From Pteria penguin (Eukaryota > Mollusca > Bivalvia > Pterioida > Pteriidae), in contig CM068585.1 in NCBI GenBank assembly GCA_035048485.1, forward strand, positions 51,193,686 to 51,257,685: a DNA stretch of 64,000 nucleotides. The letters run 5' to 3'. Position 1 is the stretch's first letter. Every line of letters starts with the position of its first letter. Positions 1 to 9,938 of the stretch are shown one piece after another. The position numbers were made by a program, and so were the translations under genes. The notes under the pieces are model-generated. The model worked only from the letters and a program-made list of their open reading frames with translations. It was not told the origin of the DNA and made no database searches.

Positions 1-694
1 TTCGCCAGACATCTGTACAATATCATGGTATGGGTTTCATGATATTATATAGGGATATAGAATAATGACTCACCATATGGATAAGAACGAAAACATCGAT
101 ACATGATGGATTAAGTTTATTTTATCAAAGTCAAGTATAAAGCGAATTAAGTCTAAGGGTAGAGCACTGAATGCATATTTGTAATTATCTGCACCATGGT
201 ATCGCCAACTAAATAATGAACAATAAATAAATGAAAACCTCCTATAACCCAATTTGTTATATTAATATATTTTCATTCATAGGTATGTTGTTAGCTCTAA
301 AGTTTTTAACTCCCGCTAAACAGGATAATCAAAAACAAAAGTTTGTAATACTATTTTTGTGTCTCAGAGTGTCTTCCGATTCATTAAAATTATCATAAAT
401 CGATTTCAAATATTCTATTATAACTGCAGTAGTAAGAAAAGTACATCTCTACATATTTAATGTTCTTCCGAGCTTTTACAAATTTAACCTATCTTGATAT
501 AGTAATCTTTTACGTATAATAGCTGCAAGTAATGTTCTGCATATATTTTTATAAAACCTATTTATAAAAAGTTTAGAATCATGAAATATCTATCTACCGA
601 AGATGTCAACTTTATTCCTCACATATCATTATTTACCTGCTAGTTTCTTAATAATTTGTAGCCAATATATCAAAATTTGTAAAAATGCACTCAC
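1..694. other. No gene recognised; probable intron of receptor copy A
   Basis: AT-rich sequence with no exon I can support. It lies downstream of the copy A exon on the minus strand, so it is probably intron. I looked for the next family exon (the GCP and Y-F-T-N-E type seen at 35.1 kb in copy B) and did not find it, so it is presumably beyond the window edge. Confidence 0.4.
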
Positions 695-911
695 ATCCTT
701 TCCTTAGGAACATTGGGGAAGCACAAAATTCTAGCTCATCGCCTTGCACTGAAATCCCACAATGGTAGTCAGATGATTCACATACAAACTCAGACTGTCG
801 TTTCTTCCATGCTTTGTCATCCTGTGGACATGATGAAGTATTAAGACTTTGACTTAGCAGTATTATTGTTACTAGGCTGTTATACACGTTAAAATATGTA
901 CGAAGTATCAT
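695..911 (-). CDS. Cys-rich receptor-like protein, copy A, first coding exon (partial gene)
   Basis: First coding exon of a protein related to the complete gene at 31.2-43.5 kb. The proposed ATG is at 911-909. It opens a 72-residue stretch with a hydrophobic leader (SLVTIILLSQS) followed by four cysteines in the family spacing: SSCPQDD, EFVCES, YHCGIS and EFCAS. The exon ends at 695 on a strong donor (GGAT then GTGAGT) in phase 1, exactly as in copy B. The leader and cysteines imply a secreted or membrane ectodomain. Later exons are not in the window. The region matching a possible upstream first exon of copy B lacks its ATG and carries a TAG, so the start given here is the only one I can support. 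Copy A could be functional or a partial duplicate. No biochemical function is known to me. Confidence 0.6.
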
Positions 912-984
912 TGTCAATGTGAAATGCATTTGAATCCCAAAATATGCATCTTGTATGTTTCCTCGCTTGACCATAAAATAATGC

Positions 985-1085
985 CTACACTTCCTCAAAT
1001 GTTACGGATATCGTTGTCGAATAAGTTTATTTTAAGTATTGATGTTGTTGATCCAAATGATACGATCGGAAATTAACAACATGTA
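985..1085 (-). other. 5' flank shared by receptor copies A and B
   Basis: This block matches 43,600-43,730 upstream of copy B in the same orientation. Shared landmarks read on the plus strand are CACTTCCTCAA, a GTTTATTTTA stretch and AACAACATGYATTGAA. The duplication therefore included 5' flanking DNA, and the block is a candidate promoter or 5' UTR. Confidence 0.5.
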
Positions 1086-2040
1086 TTGAAGTGGAAGTCA
1101 CAAATTTTCCTGTTGTAACTTTTCACTCATGACCATGACATAGAATTAATTGTCTAGTGTTTATTGTCTAATTATGATGTTCGTCATCTTTATGATTCAA
1201 TGTACAAACATCTCGACAACTCATTGATCTTAAACAAAGAAGGAATTTTTTACTGCCTTTTTAATATTGTCCAAAACCAAAATGACATATAAATACCACT
1301 GGTCGAGCTGTACAAAATAATGTCTTAAATGCATTGAATTATTCAGTGCCCCCCCAAATATAATGTGAATTTAAAGTAGAGGTAGGTAAGTGTGGTGTAT
1401 TCAGATTGTACTACACACAGATGCATATGTAGAACATTTTTACTTGACTAACGACTTTAAAAGATGAACTACTTCACCATTAGAAAAACTCCTACACATT
1501 TTCAAAAGAAGAAGGAAAAAAATATGGAAAATGACTCGTAAATTTCGAAAGAGTTTCATTAATTTTTATGCTCCATGGCAGTGTGTACTGGTCGACCATA
1601 CTGGTGTAATCATTTTGCTCCGCAATACCTCATTCTATTGATTAACCTATTAAACCTATAAGAAATAAAATGTACATTTTGTAGTTGTTGTCGGCTTGTC
1701 TTTGTATCATACTGTCTGTATTAAACAGGTGAGAATGTTATACTTTGACATAACAGACCTTAGTCCAATTTTAAATGATGTAAGAGATCTAATACCTGAC
1801 AGACCACCATGTCCGAGAAGCTAATAAAAGGTGTATAAGTTCTATACTTATTATAACCACTAAGCCGGTTTCACTGCTGGAGGACTGGTGGTCTCCGAGG
1901 GCATCATAAATCTAGTTTTCAGTGTTTTTGTACTAATATGAAATATATACTTCAAATATTCAGTCATCAAATTAAGTAAATCACTCTAAAACTAAAGAGT
2001 ATTTCCCTCCTGCATAGCTCTGTCCTAAGATAGATTCTTT
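1086..2040. other. Intergenic, nothing recognised
   Basis: AT-rich sequence without an open frame longer than chance, tRNA, or repeat that I recognise from elsewhere in the window. Confidence 0.4.
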
Positions 2041-2044
2041 TGTT

Positions 2045-2150
2045 CACTTTTCGGTCATTTTGGTTTCAACACTGCCACGAGCATCACCGAAGAGACATAA
2101 GTTGTCGAAATGCGCATATTTTGCACTAAATTAAAAGGTATATATATTCT
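2045..2150 (-). repeat. Dispersed repeat with GCGCATTTCGACA core, internally deleted copy
   Basis: Read on the minus strand it carries the family landmarks: a TATATACCTTTTAATTTAGTGCA lead-in, GCGCATTTCGACAACTTATG, TCTCTTCGGTGATGCTCGTGG and CAGTGTTGAAACCAAAATGACC. Related copies are at 13,130 (first half only), 49,290 and 56,590. This copy lacks the ATGATTGGAATTC segment present in the last two. It lies directly upstream of the NADAR ORF. Confidence 0.65.
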
Positions 2151-2161
2151 ATCTTTATTAC

Positions 2162-3430
2162 GTGAAAAACAGTGTTCTACCAAGCAATAAGGCTAATCGG
2201 ATCAGCGACTTTGACATCATGGAAGCGGTCAACAGGACCGTATGTGAAAAATTCGAGTCATACAACTGGACCGAAATTTATGGAGGATTTATTTCACAGA
2301 CAACGGCAGCAAACAGAAGCTTTTTAAAGAGGGGTTCGAACTCAATGCACAAACGATAAACGTTTTCTAATTTCCTCGTTAGCTAGGTACCGATTCTCCG
2401 ACAGAGAAAGTTCTGACATTGGGTGTATCTGGGATTCCGCCGTTGTCCATGGATGACACAGAAAGTATGCATACGTTGGAAAAGTTTGATATAAATTCCA
2501 CAAGTACAATGAAGTACGAGAAAATTCGTCATCCAGTCACCAAGAAGATGACAAGTTTCTTAAACTGGAACGTTTCATTTACATCGCGCGCCTTCCCGAA
2601 GGCAAGTCCTACCCAGAGTTAGTTATTTTGCGAGACTACGTTGTAGTATCTAATAATGGGGGCAGCCGAAATATCGTAGGAAATATTTATGCAAGAGATG
2701 CTGGGGAGAAGATCACACACGTAATTGTGAAAATGAAGAGAAATGTAAAGTGTGCAAGGAGAGTGGACACAATCCAGGCGATTCGCAACGCAAAGCTTAT
2801 GCTAATAAGCAGCCCACTATCATATAATGACAGACAATCCGCTATCAATTTTTTTATCCGTGTGAACTTGATATTAAATTTTCAGAGAAACACAAGCATC
2901 AGAAGAACATGCGTTTCAGCACGATAAGGCACTCGGATGTGAGGATCTTGTAGCGGCAGAAAAAAAAATCCGAGACGCACCGACGCTAGACATACAGGAC
3001 ACTGCGTCACGTCAACATGTAGGGAGGAAAGGGAATCCGTTAGGGAAGACATTCTTATTTCTAAAGCTGACCAAAACGAAGATTTCAAAGCTAAACTTAA
3101 AGACTCTAGCAAAAAGCAATCTTCGCAGAGACCATGATGGAATGGGGAACTGGACTTTATAAACAGTAGAGTGTGAAAGCCAAATCGAGCAGTTGGCCAG
3201 GACAAAATACAAAGGGCAAAATCGTGAAAAAGTTTGCGACAGTTTGCGCTAAGCGTAGACAATCGAGCGTAAACAGGAAAGATGCTACAAAAACAGTAAA
3301 ACAAAAAACCATAAGTACTATGTTGGATAAATATCTTGAGAAGCAAGGTAATGATGATAACGGTTTAGTGTCGGAAAGTAGTTTCTCTCACGCTTTATGG
3401 CAAAGCGTTTATAGTGTATATCTCTAATTT
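2162..3430 (+). pseudogene. Decayed mobile ORF: N-terminal domain, two CCHC zinc knuckles, NADAR domain
   Basis: No single frame is open, but frames taken in turn give one coherent protein. The N-terminal part contains NRSFLKRG and GVSGIPP..DDTE..HTLEKFD (about 2,290-2,500), which resembles the RRM-like start of retroelement ORF1 proteins. Two zinc knuckles follow: CKRCWGEDHTRNC (about 2,689-2,730) and CKVCKESGHNPGD (about 2,743-2,790). A NADAR-like domain runs from about 2,845 to 3,240, with FFYPCELDI, ASEEHAFQHDKAL, REDILISKADQ, AETMMEWGTGL and WPGQNTKGKI. Known NADAR proteins are glycosidases acting on ADP-ribosyl or riboflavin-derived N-glycosidic bonds. At least four frameshifts and several stops separate the segments, so this copy is dead. 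The zinc knuckles point to a retroelement ORF1-like origin; the element class is an inference. Confidence 0.65.
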
Positions 3431-3738
3431 CTAGAGGTCTAAATTCTATGAAAAACGAAACTAGTTGTATGATAGGACATGCTTCGCATTTCAGTTTCAG
3501 CGATTCACTTTATAGCAGAGGTGTGTCTATACTTTTTAGAGAGAAATCATGTATTAAAATTATTAAAGAAGAACTGAAACGTGATATGCATTTTTAATAT
3601 ATGACAGATATTACAAAATTATAAAAAAACGATCTCGATACGTTGCTTACTTAGTCACAATATCCCGATTTGTTCCATTAAATTTACCTGTAATTAGATC
3701 ACTTTCTAAAATTCCGGTTTTACCCAAGTTGGAGAGCG

Positions 3739-3746
3739 TGACGTCA
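3739..3746 (+). promoter_or_regulatory. CRE-like site TGACGTCA
   Basis: A perfect palindromic cAMP-response-element core lies 19 bases upstream of the ATG of the P2X7-like gene, in a locally GC-rich stretch. The position suits a promoter element, but binding is inferred. Confidence 0.4.
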
Positions 3747-3765
3747 TTTGTTTGGCCGCGGCGCC

Positions 3766-4732
3766 ATGGAGTGTTATGACGAAAGCGATTTTTCTAGTAA
3801 AGAAAAATTCGGTATCGACATAGAGAACGACCCATACGATACACAATATGACTTGGGGGCTTTGACAGATGAAGAACTCTTGGAACTGCATGTCAACCAG
3901 AACACAAAGGAATCGAACCTTACCAGTTTGAACCAGTTGCCACCGCCACACAAGACAACTGTAGTGAGGACCGAAACATAGAAAACGGCAGATTTCCAGG
4001 ACCTAACGATAGTAACAGCAGGTTGTTGACCACCGATTGGTAAGCTTGATCAGTGAAGTGTACTCTGGATCTAAACATAAAAACCCACATGGACAGTCAG
4101 AAGAAAAAAAAAGGGGGGGGGGGGGGGGTTGTTATGTTACTATTTCGAAATTGAGTACGCTATTAATACGTTCATAGCAGTGTTACAAAATATTTCTATT
4201 TAAATATAAATGTACAGAAGAACTGATTCACTGTCTCTATCACACTAACTACAGTATCGCAGTGGACATGGTCGCATGGGCCCCTGGAAATTAGAGGCAA
4301 GACCAGATGCCTCGGAGGAGTCAATGTCTCCTGCTGAGATGCTGATTTGCAATATTTTTATGCTTAAAAACCCCTAGGCTACAGAGGTAAAATAGGGGAA
4401 ACACATCTAAAGGGGCGAATATTTGCCCCATTTTCTCCTGTTATGGGCAGTTGAGCATCAGGTACTTACGTTAGATAAAAACATCCTGCATTTTTTTTCT
4501 CTTTCAGGTGCACCTGTTCTTGTTACCAGCATATGCCCACAGTTGAGGAAAGCAGATGCTGCCTGGAAGTAAATCAAATAGAAGAAGATATCTGTGGCAA
4601 TAGCAACACCGAGATTAACTGCATTACACAGCATCCAGGAGTTTCGTCTGTTTGCCTTGTTCGTTATGTACCGGAGGCAGTCTATCATGCATACCGACAG
4701 GATTATGGGATAAATTTGCCACATAACACAAA
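3766..4732 (+). pseudogene. P2X7 cytosolic-domain-like protein, exons 1-2, with one frameshift
   Basis: Exon 1 (3,766-4,039) begins at an ATG after the CRE. It encodes an acidic leader (ECYDESDFSSKEKFG) and a GALTDEELLEL segment, then, after a one-base frame change near 3,905-3,915, GIEPYQFEP and SNRLLTTDW. Its donor is GATTG then GTAAGC. Exon 2 (4,508-4,732) follows TTTCAG and completes the Trp codon, giving DWCTCSCYQHMPTVEES, then RCCLE, INCITQHPG, VCLVRYV and AYRQDYG. These are hallmarks of the Zn-binding Cys-rich cytosolic domain of P2X7, which in invertebrates is common in standalone proteins without the channel. Exon 2 ends at a good donor (CACAAA then GTGAGT) in phase 2, so more exons are expected, but I could not find one. 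The frameshift suggests a pseudogene, although an assembly error is possible. Confidence 0.7.
4261..4345 (-). repeat. Retroelement 3' tail motif copy 1
   Basis: Read on the minus strand it has the family order: gcaggaGACATTGACTCCTCC, then GGCATCTGGTCTTGCCTCT. It lies in the intron of the P2X7-like gene. Other copies are at 12.95, 29.74, 31.68, 31.88, 48.6 and 49.5 kb. Confidence 0.5.
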
Positions 4733-4823
4733 GTGAGTACTTGCCTTAATAAGCATTATAGTGTTTTCAAAGTTTTGAAAATAATATGCCATGAGTAGAC
4801 CAGTTTATTACATCAAAAGTCAA

Positions 4824-4928
<105 letters not shown>

Positions 4929-5512
4929 TTGTATATCTTGATGTGTTTAACTCTGAGAAACACAAATAGATAGTAGTGCCAGTGTAAATCTTATAAGGAG
5001 AATATTGTTTAAACCAACACCAGGTTGATGCATGTGAGGCTAGTGAAGTGCGAGTAACATTGAAATTGTTAATGAACCAATGAGTACGACTTGAGATATT
5101 GCGTTATGCACATGTAAATGGGATGATGTTTCGAATGCTAGGTGCCCAATGGCATACCAGAACTTCGTGGTGAATTTGGGGATTTCTTGGGAAGAAAGTC
5201 CGAGTAGTACTAGCATCGTGTCTAGTTGGAGCTATAAGACAAGCTTTCCTAAGTTCTGATGGAGTATGTCTTGGTAATTAGTTTCCTGACTGACTTTTAT
5301 TATCTGTATAGAATTTGATATCGAACAAATTTCATGAAAGAAATGAATAACGTTCTGTTTTTTCTTCAAATATCAAATGAATTATCACATGACGAGTATA
5401 GTAGTCTTTGATGATAATGGTGTCTTATAGATAATGTGGTTTTTCAAGAGATAACAAGAAATCGCTACAAACGGTATGGCCAGTTGTAAAGCAAATTCTA
5501 ATATAGAAACGA

Positions 5513-5830
5513 TGTGACCTTGAAAAGAAAAAGTCAAGGTCACAAGGAAAGGTCACTGTTGAGGTTATCTCTTTAAGGTATATTAATATGCAAACTATCG
5601 TGTCTGTAATCATAAGAATGAGTAAGAACAAATTTCAACGCAAAGTTACAAAGTGACCTTGAAGTGAGAAAGTGTAGGTCAAGGCCAAAGGGAAAGGTTG
5701 CAAGAGATCTCATCAAGTCCTATATACATGCAAAGTATCATGTCTGTATTCATAAAGATGAGCATACTTTAACGCAAAGATTTACGAAATGTTGACAGAC
5801 GGATATCATCAATCCGTAAGCCGGAACTGC
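5513..5830. repeat. Two-unit tandem repeat with AAGGTCA motifs
   Basis: Two related units about 138 bases apart start at the GTGACCTTGAA motifs near 5,513 and 5,652. Each continues with a GTCAAGG segment, an AAAGGT, a TATATTAATATGCAAA-like segment and GTCTGTA.TCATAA. The end (AATCCGTAAGCCGGAACTGC..GCAATCTGGCC) resembles the repeat at 22.3-22.5 kb and 57.19 kb. Confidence 0.6.
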
Positions 5831-7489
5831 TTGCAATCTGGCCAAAACTGGTCTAGATTTCAGAGAATCAGGAATGTCTATTGGTAAATACTCCCTAATG
5901 GTATTTGTTTATGAATTTGCTTCTTTAGAATTTATCCGTAAATATACAATGTAATCAAATAATTGTTAATCTCTAGGCTTTTCTGAAGGAATACAAGAGT
6001 AACACTCTCAAGGTTCTGCAAGCACATGCAAATTTGCATGCATGAACACTGTCACATTCAATTTATCGTAATATTTACGCCATGTATGTTCTGTCTTGAC
6101 TAGTAATCCAATGTTCGTATTTACCAGTGTTGACCCTCATTTGTGTTCATTTTAATACACCTTAAAGTACCTCGCTTCAATTCACCGTGTAGTGGTCAAA
6201 CCGGGTTTCTATTTTAAAGTTTACTTGCTTTAGGTCCGTGCTTTGACCGCTTCAGTTAGGCGGTGTCTCTCGTATTGAGAGGTTGTACTTTTCCTCTAAC
6301 CAGTATCCTTGGCTATTTTGCCATGCTATTTCGTACTAAATCTGTAGCACATACTCGCAAGACTGAGGTAAGTTATTTTATTTTATTATATATTCTGTTT
6401 TCAACTATTTAGCATGCTTGCATTCAGCATTCTATAATATATATATATAATATATATATATATTCATATACCTCATATAAAGTAGAAAGTGTGTATTTCA
6501 TACTTTCTTCAGTATAGCAAAGTAAAAATATCATGTTTGAAGTATACCACTATATATCGAGTATAATCCTGTGTATTCCTATGCAATTATACGTATCATG
6601 TATATGAAATGTATTAGAGTGTTCGAGTGTTCCCATAGTACAGTGTATGTTCGCACATATAGAAAAGTGCGTGTACTATGTTGCATAGTAAAGTATTCTT
6701 GTGTATTTAAAGTATCTATTTTGTGTGAGGTTTATATACATTATATTTATAAGTGTGTCTTATTTATCAGGTATTACTACCTGTGCTGACGTGTAATATC
6801 GAAAATGTAACCATCATTTCTTGAGCATGTTAAAATCTACGTGTGAATCCGCCATCTTTCAATGGAATCCGCCATCTTTCCGTATGAACCGCCAACGTTC
6901 CATGTCTTATCAGACTGAGTGACAGTTGTATACTATATTAAGTGTCATTGCTTTATGTATGCTGGTGTAAAGTAATAAAATGTTTGCTGATGTAAATGTA
7001 TAAAAGTATTTGTATTTTTCTAATATTTTTAGAATAGATTATAATTTCAAATTTAGCACTTAGACTCTGTTAATATAGATGATCGCTGCTCGTCCGTCCG
7101 TGACAAACACAAGGTATTTAACCTTTGAATGCATCTCCACCATTTAACTTAGCATGCAATTTGCCTATGATGAGTGTATGAACAGAATTGCTTTTTAGCA
7201 TCATACGATTCAGAGGTAAAATACACAGGGCATAGAGAAAAGTTGTCACAAGGCTATCTTGTGCTTTGATCTGACATTGTTTTACCTCGTGCCAACCAGT
7301 GTGACCATAAAAACTAAATTGCTTTTAATACTCTTCTCAGTGTGTACAGGTGAATGAGACAATTACTTAAAAGATAAACAGAACTGCAAAATTTAACATG
7401 CTGGCTTTGCAATGAGAGTCCACGTTGACTAAATTCTTGAATACAGTACCCATTACCTATGAGGAAATAATCACCTCTCCCAAAACTAA
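5831..7489. other. Intergenic; one exon-like block at about 6,233-6,368
   Basis: Mostly AT-rich with a TATATA array at 6,437-6,463. The block 6,233-6,368 is bounded by a TTTAG acceptor-like site and a GAG/GTAAGT donor. It ends with an ATG-led frame (MLFRTKSVAHTRKTE), so it could be a 5' exon, but I found no partner exon. Near 6,847-6,900 the phrase CCGCCATCTTTC is repeated. Nothing else is supported. Confidence 0.35.
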
Positions 7490-8640
7490 CACAATTGGTT
7501 GATTGAGGGTTTTACATCTCTGTCTCGTGATTTGATTAAAAGCAAGTTGCTGTCTCTTATACAATGGTGTTTCACAGAGAATCTGAAACTTAAATATGTA
7601 CTTCCAATAACTCCGGATTCTTTTCCAACAAACAATATACGTCATATAAATACTGGACTTGCAAAGAATTATGTAAAGCACTAGATTTTCTCATGAATAA
7701 TATTTTTGTGCAATTTGATGGCAAGGTATATCAACAAATATTTGGGATTCCTATAGGTACTTACTGCGCGCCTCTGATAGCAGATTTATTTCTTTATTGT
7801 TATTAGAGGGATTTTATGGTTTCTATTCAAAAATCAAAACGTTTCTACCTCATTGACAAATTTAATAATACTTGCAGGTATCTGGATGACATTTTGGTTA
7901 TCGGCATCCCTGAATTCGAACAATTTATATCAGAAATATATCCATCAGAGCTCAAATTGAATAAAGCTAATACTTGAGATAAATCTACACCTTTCTTAGA
8001 CTTGAACATCAAAATTATCATCCACCTAATATATATTAATATTTATGATAAACGTGAAGATTTCGGATTTCCTATTGTAAATTTTCCTTACTTGGATGGC
8101 GATGTCTCTCGACTCCCATCATATGGTATCTATATATCTCAATGAGTTCGATTTGTCAGAGGCTGCACCGATGTTTTGGACTTTCATAACGAAATTTAAA
8201 AACTACTACTAAACTTTTCACTCAGGGTTACAGATATCACAAGCTAATAAAACATTCAGCAAATTCTTCAGATCTTATTCAGAACTTCTATCTAAATTTG
8301 GAAATATTTCTTTTCAACACTATGTATCCAATGGAATTTCCCATCCTAATTTTTACGTTGATCTCGTATATAAACTAAGGAAAGTAAAAGGCTCCGATTA
8401 CGTTATTTTATCATGTAATAAAATAGTCAAACGTCTTCTAAATAGACAATATGACATTGAGATTATCAAAAAGACTATAGGTCTTGTATTTGGCCCCTCT
8501 ACAGCTGTATGCAGACTTTAACTTGAACGTTGCACGCTGACTAACAGGGCGGTGGGGACTATATGACGGGTCTTGTCCAAACTTCTTTCAGAGGAGACAT
8601 GGTCCTGAACCTCGTCCCATCTGACTGTTAGTCAGGACTC
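7490..8640 (+). pseudogene. Retrotransposon reverse transcriptase, decayed
   Basis: Conserved RT blocks appear in order but in shifting frames: FMNNIFVQFDGK, GIPIGTYCAPLIADLFLY (about 7,747-7,800), RYLDDILVIG (about 7,879, carrying the YLDD catalytic aspartates), IYPSELKLNKANT, FLDLNIKI, YDKREDFGFPIVNFPYLDG (about 8,046-8,100), SYGIYIS, and a KTIGLVFGP terminal block near 8,475. Stops interrupt after YCY, NANT and YISQ, so it is inactive. The GIP-G-T-CAPL and FPIVNFP motifs define a family common in molluscs and vertebrates. It may be Penelope-like or another non-LTR lineage; I cannot decide from motifs. Fragments of the same family occur at 12.5, 32.1-32.4 and 52.7-53.1 kb. Confidence 0.8.
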
Positions 8641-9154
8641 CTACAGATACAGGGTCTTAGCTCGCTTTCAGACTGGCAGAGCACGGTTTATCATGTTGAT
8701 GTCGCATATGTGTTTATATCATTATGTGTTTTACAATACCTTACGTGTTTATATTTTTATGACCTCTCAATATGCGATACCTGTTGACCTTTGTTCTTTT
8801 CATGGAGGATTATTTATAAATTTTTAAATGTACGTCTTTTGATGGTTCTGCTGTTACGGTGAGTGGGAAGATGGGCCCGTAAACCGGTTAACCACACCAT
8901 TTGTTTGGCTTTTGACAAGTTAAATGACCGTCCTAAGTCGGTATCGTAATTGCACTACAATCAAATACTTTTTTAATGTGTTATATGTGCTAGTATATTA
9001 TTTATATTCATGTATTGTAAAGCTCCATGGTGACTTCTGCCACATAACTGAGCCAGTAACTCCTCTGTTTTCTTTGAAATCTTATACGTTACAGATGGAT
9101 GCTGTCGTATCATATCATTCATGTTAATGCGAAAGCGGTCTAAGCACACGTTCC
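8641..9154. other. Probable 3' part of the RT element, then unassigned DNA
   Basis: The first 200 bases probably belong to the 3' region of the RT element. The rest holds only weak frames with no recognisable motif. Confidence 0.35.
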
Positions 9155-9535
9155 AAGACTGTTCGACGGCTCCTCGCATTGACGTGCCAGGACATTTGCA
9201 TCAGTCTGATTTTTTCCTCGTGCCCCAAGTCCAGTCGCATGTTTACATGCCTTCATTTGTAAGTTTGTGTATGTAGTAGTGCGGACGAAGGAAATAAAAT
9301 GAAACTTATTAAATCGAAGAGACTGTCGTCAGATATATGTGAATTGAATGTAATGTTAAAATAACACCACGCATTAGGGGTTTTATATGTAAGATAACAA
9401 AGACAATTACCGCGTAGACATCAAGCGCGTTGTCGAGACAGTCAGGCGCTTTAATGCGTTCTGGAAATAAAGTTCACTTGGAAATCTGCTTTTAAAAGCA
9501 AACGTCACGTTAACGTGACGTTAACTTAAAGACCA
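9155..9535. mobile_element. Diverged copy of the GTGCAGTCC / GCGTTAACGC element (short form)
   Basis: This matches the reverse complement of the element at 39,939-40,964 but lacks its AT-rich core. Aligned landmarks are CGTGCCAGGAC, TAGTGCGGACG, AATAAAATG, ACACCACGCATTAGGGGTTT against ACACCCTGCATTAAGGATTT, ATTACCGCGTAGACAT against ATTATCGCGTAGACAT, and AAGTTCACTTGGAAATCTGC against AAGTTCACGTGGAAATCTGC. It retains CACGTTAACGTGACGTTAAC near its end. The terminal GTGCAGTCC repeats are not clearly preserved, so it is a decayed copy. Confidence 0.7.
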
Positions 9536-9938
9536 GGTTCTGACCTACTTATTTTACACCCCTACAGCAATTAAGCCGTTATGTGATGGGCGGCTCTGCT
9601 GCAGATAAGAATAGACACCATGTGTTCCAGCGCACGTGCTGTTACTGAGCATCGGATTGTAAACATACGATGAGATAGTACCACAGCTTGAAGTATAAGT
9701 GCAAAGAGTTACATAAAGCAGTGGTGGACTAGGGACTGACATAATCATGATAAATAAAGATAAATAATCAATCAACAGACAAAGGAAATGTTTATATCAA
9801 TCATTCATTAAACCTATCATATAAACAACAATACTATATAAAGATACCATGCATGTAGAAAAATTATAATCTAAGTTTACGTATCACGCGGTGCACGGTT
9901 ACAAATGATTGAAAAAAAGTCTATTTCATTGTAAAATC

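Noticed and set aside
2882..3346. 154-residue minus-strand ORF over the NADAR region
   Set aside because: The opposite strand gives clear zinc-knuckle and NADAR motifs in order; this frame is their shadow.
4533..4736. Initially taken as a fourth member of the Cys-rich receptor family
   Set aside because: With the upstream exon joined, the sequence reads DWCTC..MPTVEES..CC, the P2X7-like signature, so it was reassigned.
9155..9535. Terminal repeat of the two-gene transposon at 9.9-12.1 kb
   Set aside because: It matches the separate element at 39.9 kb instead, and no partner is present near 12.1-12.4 kb.
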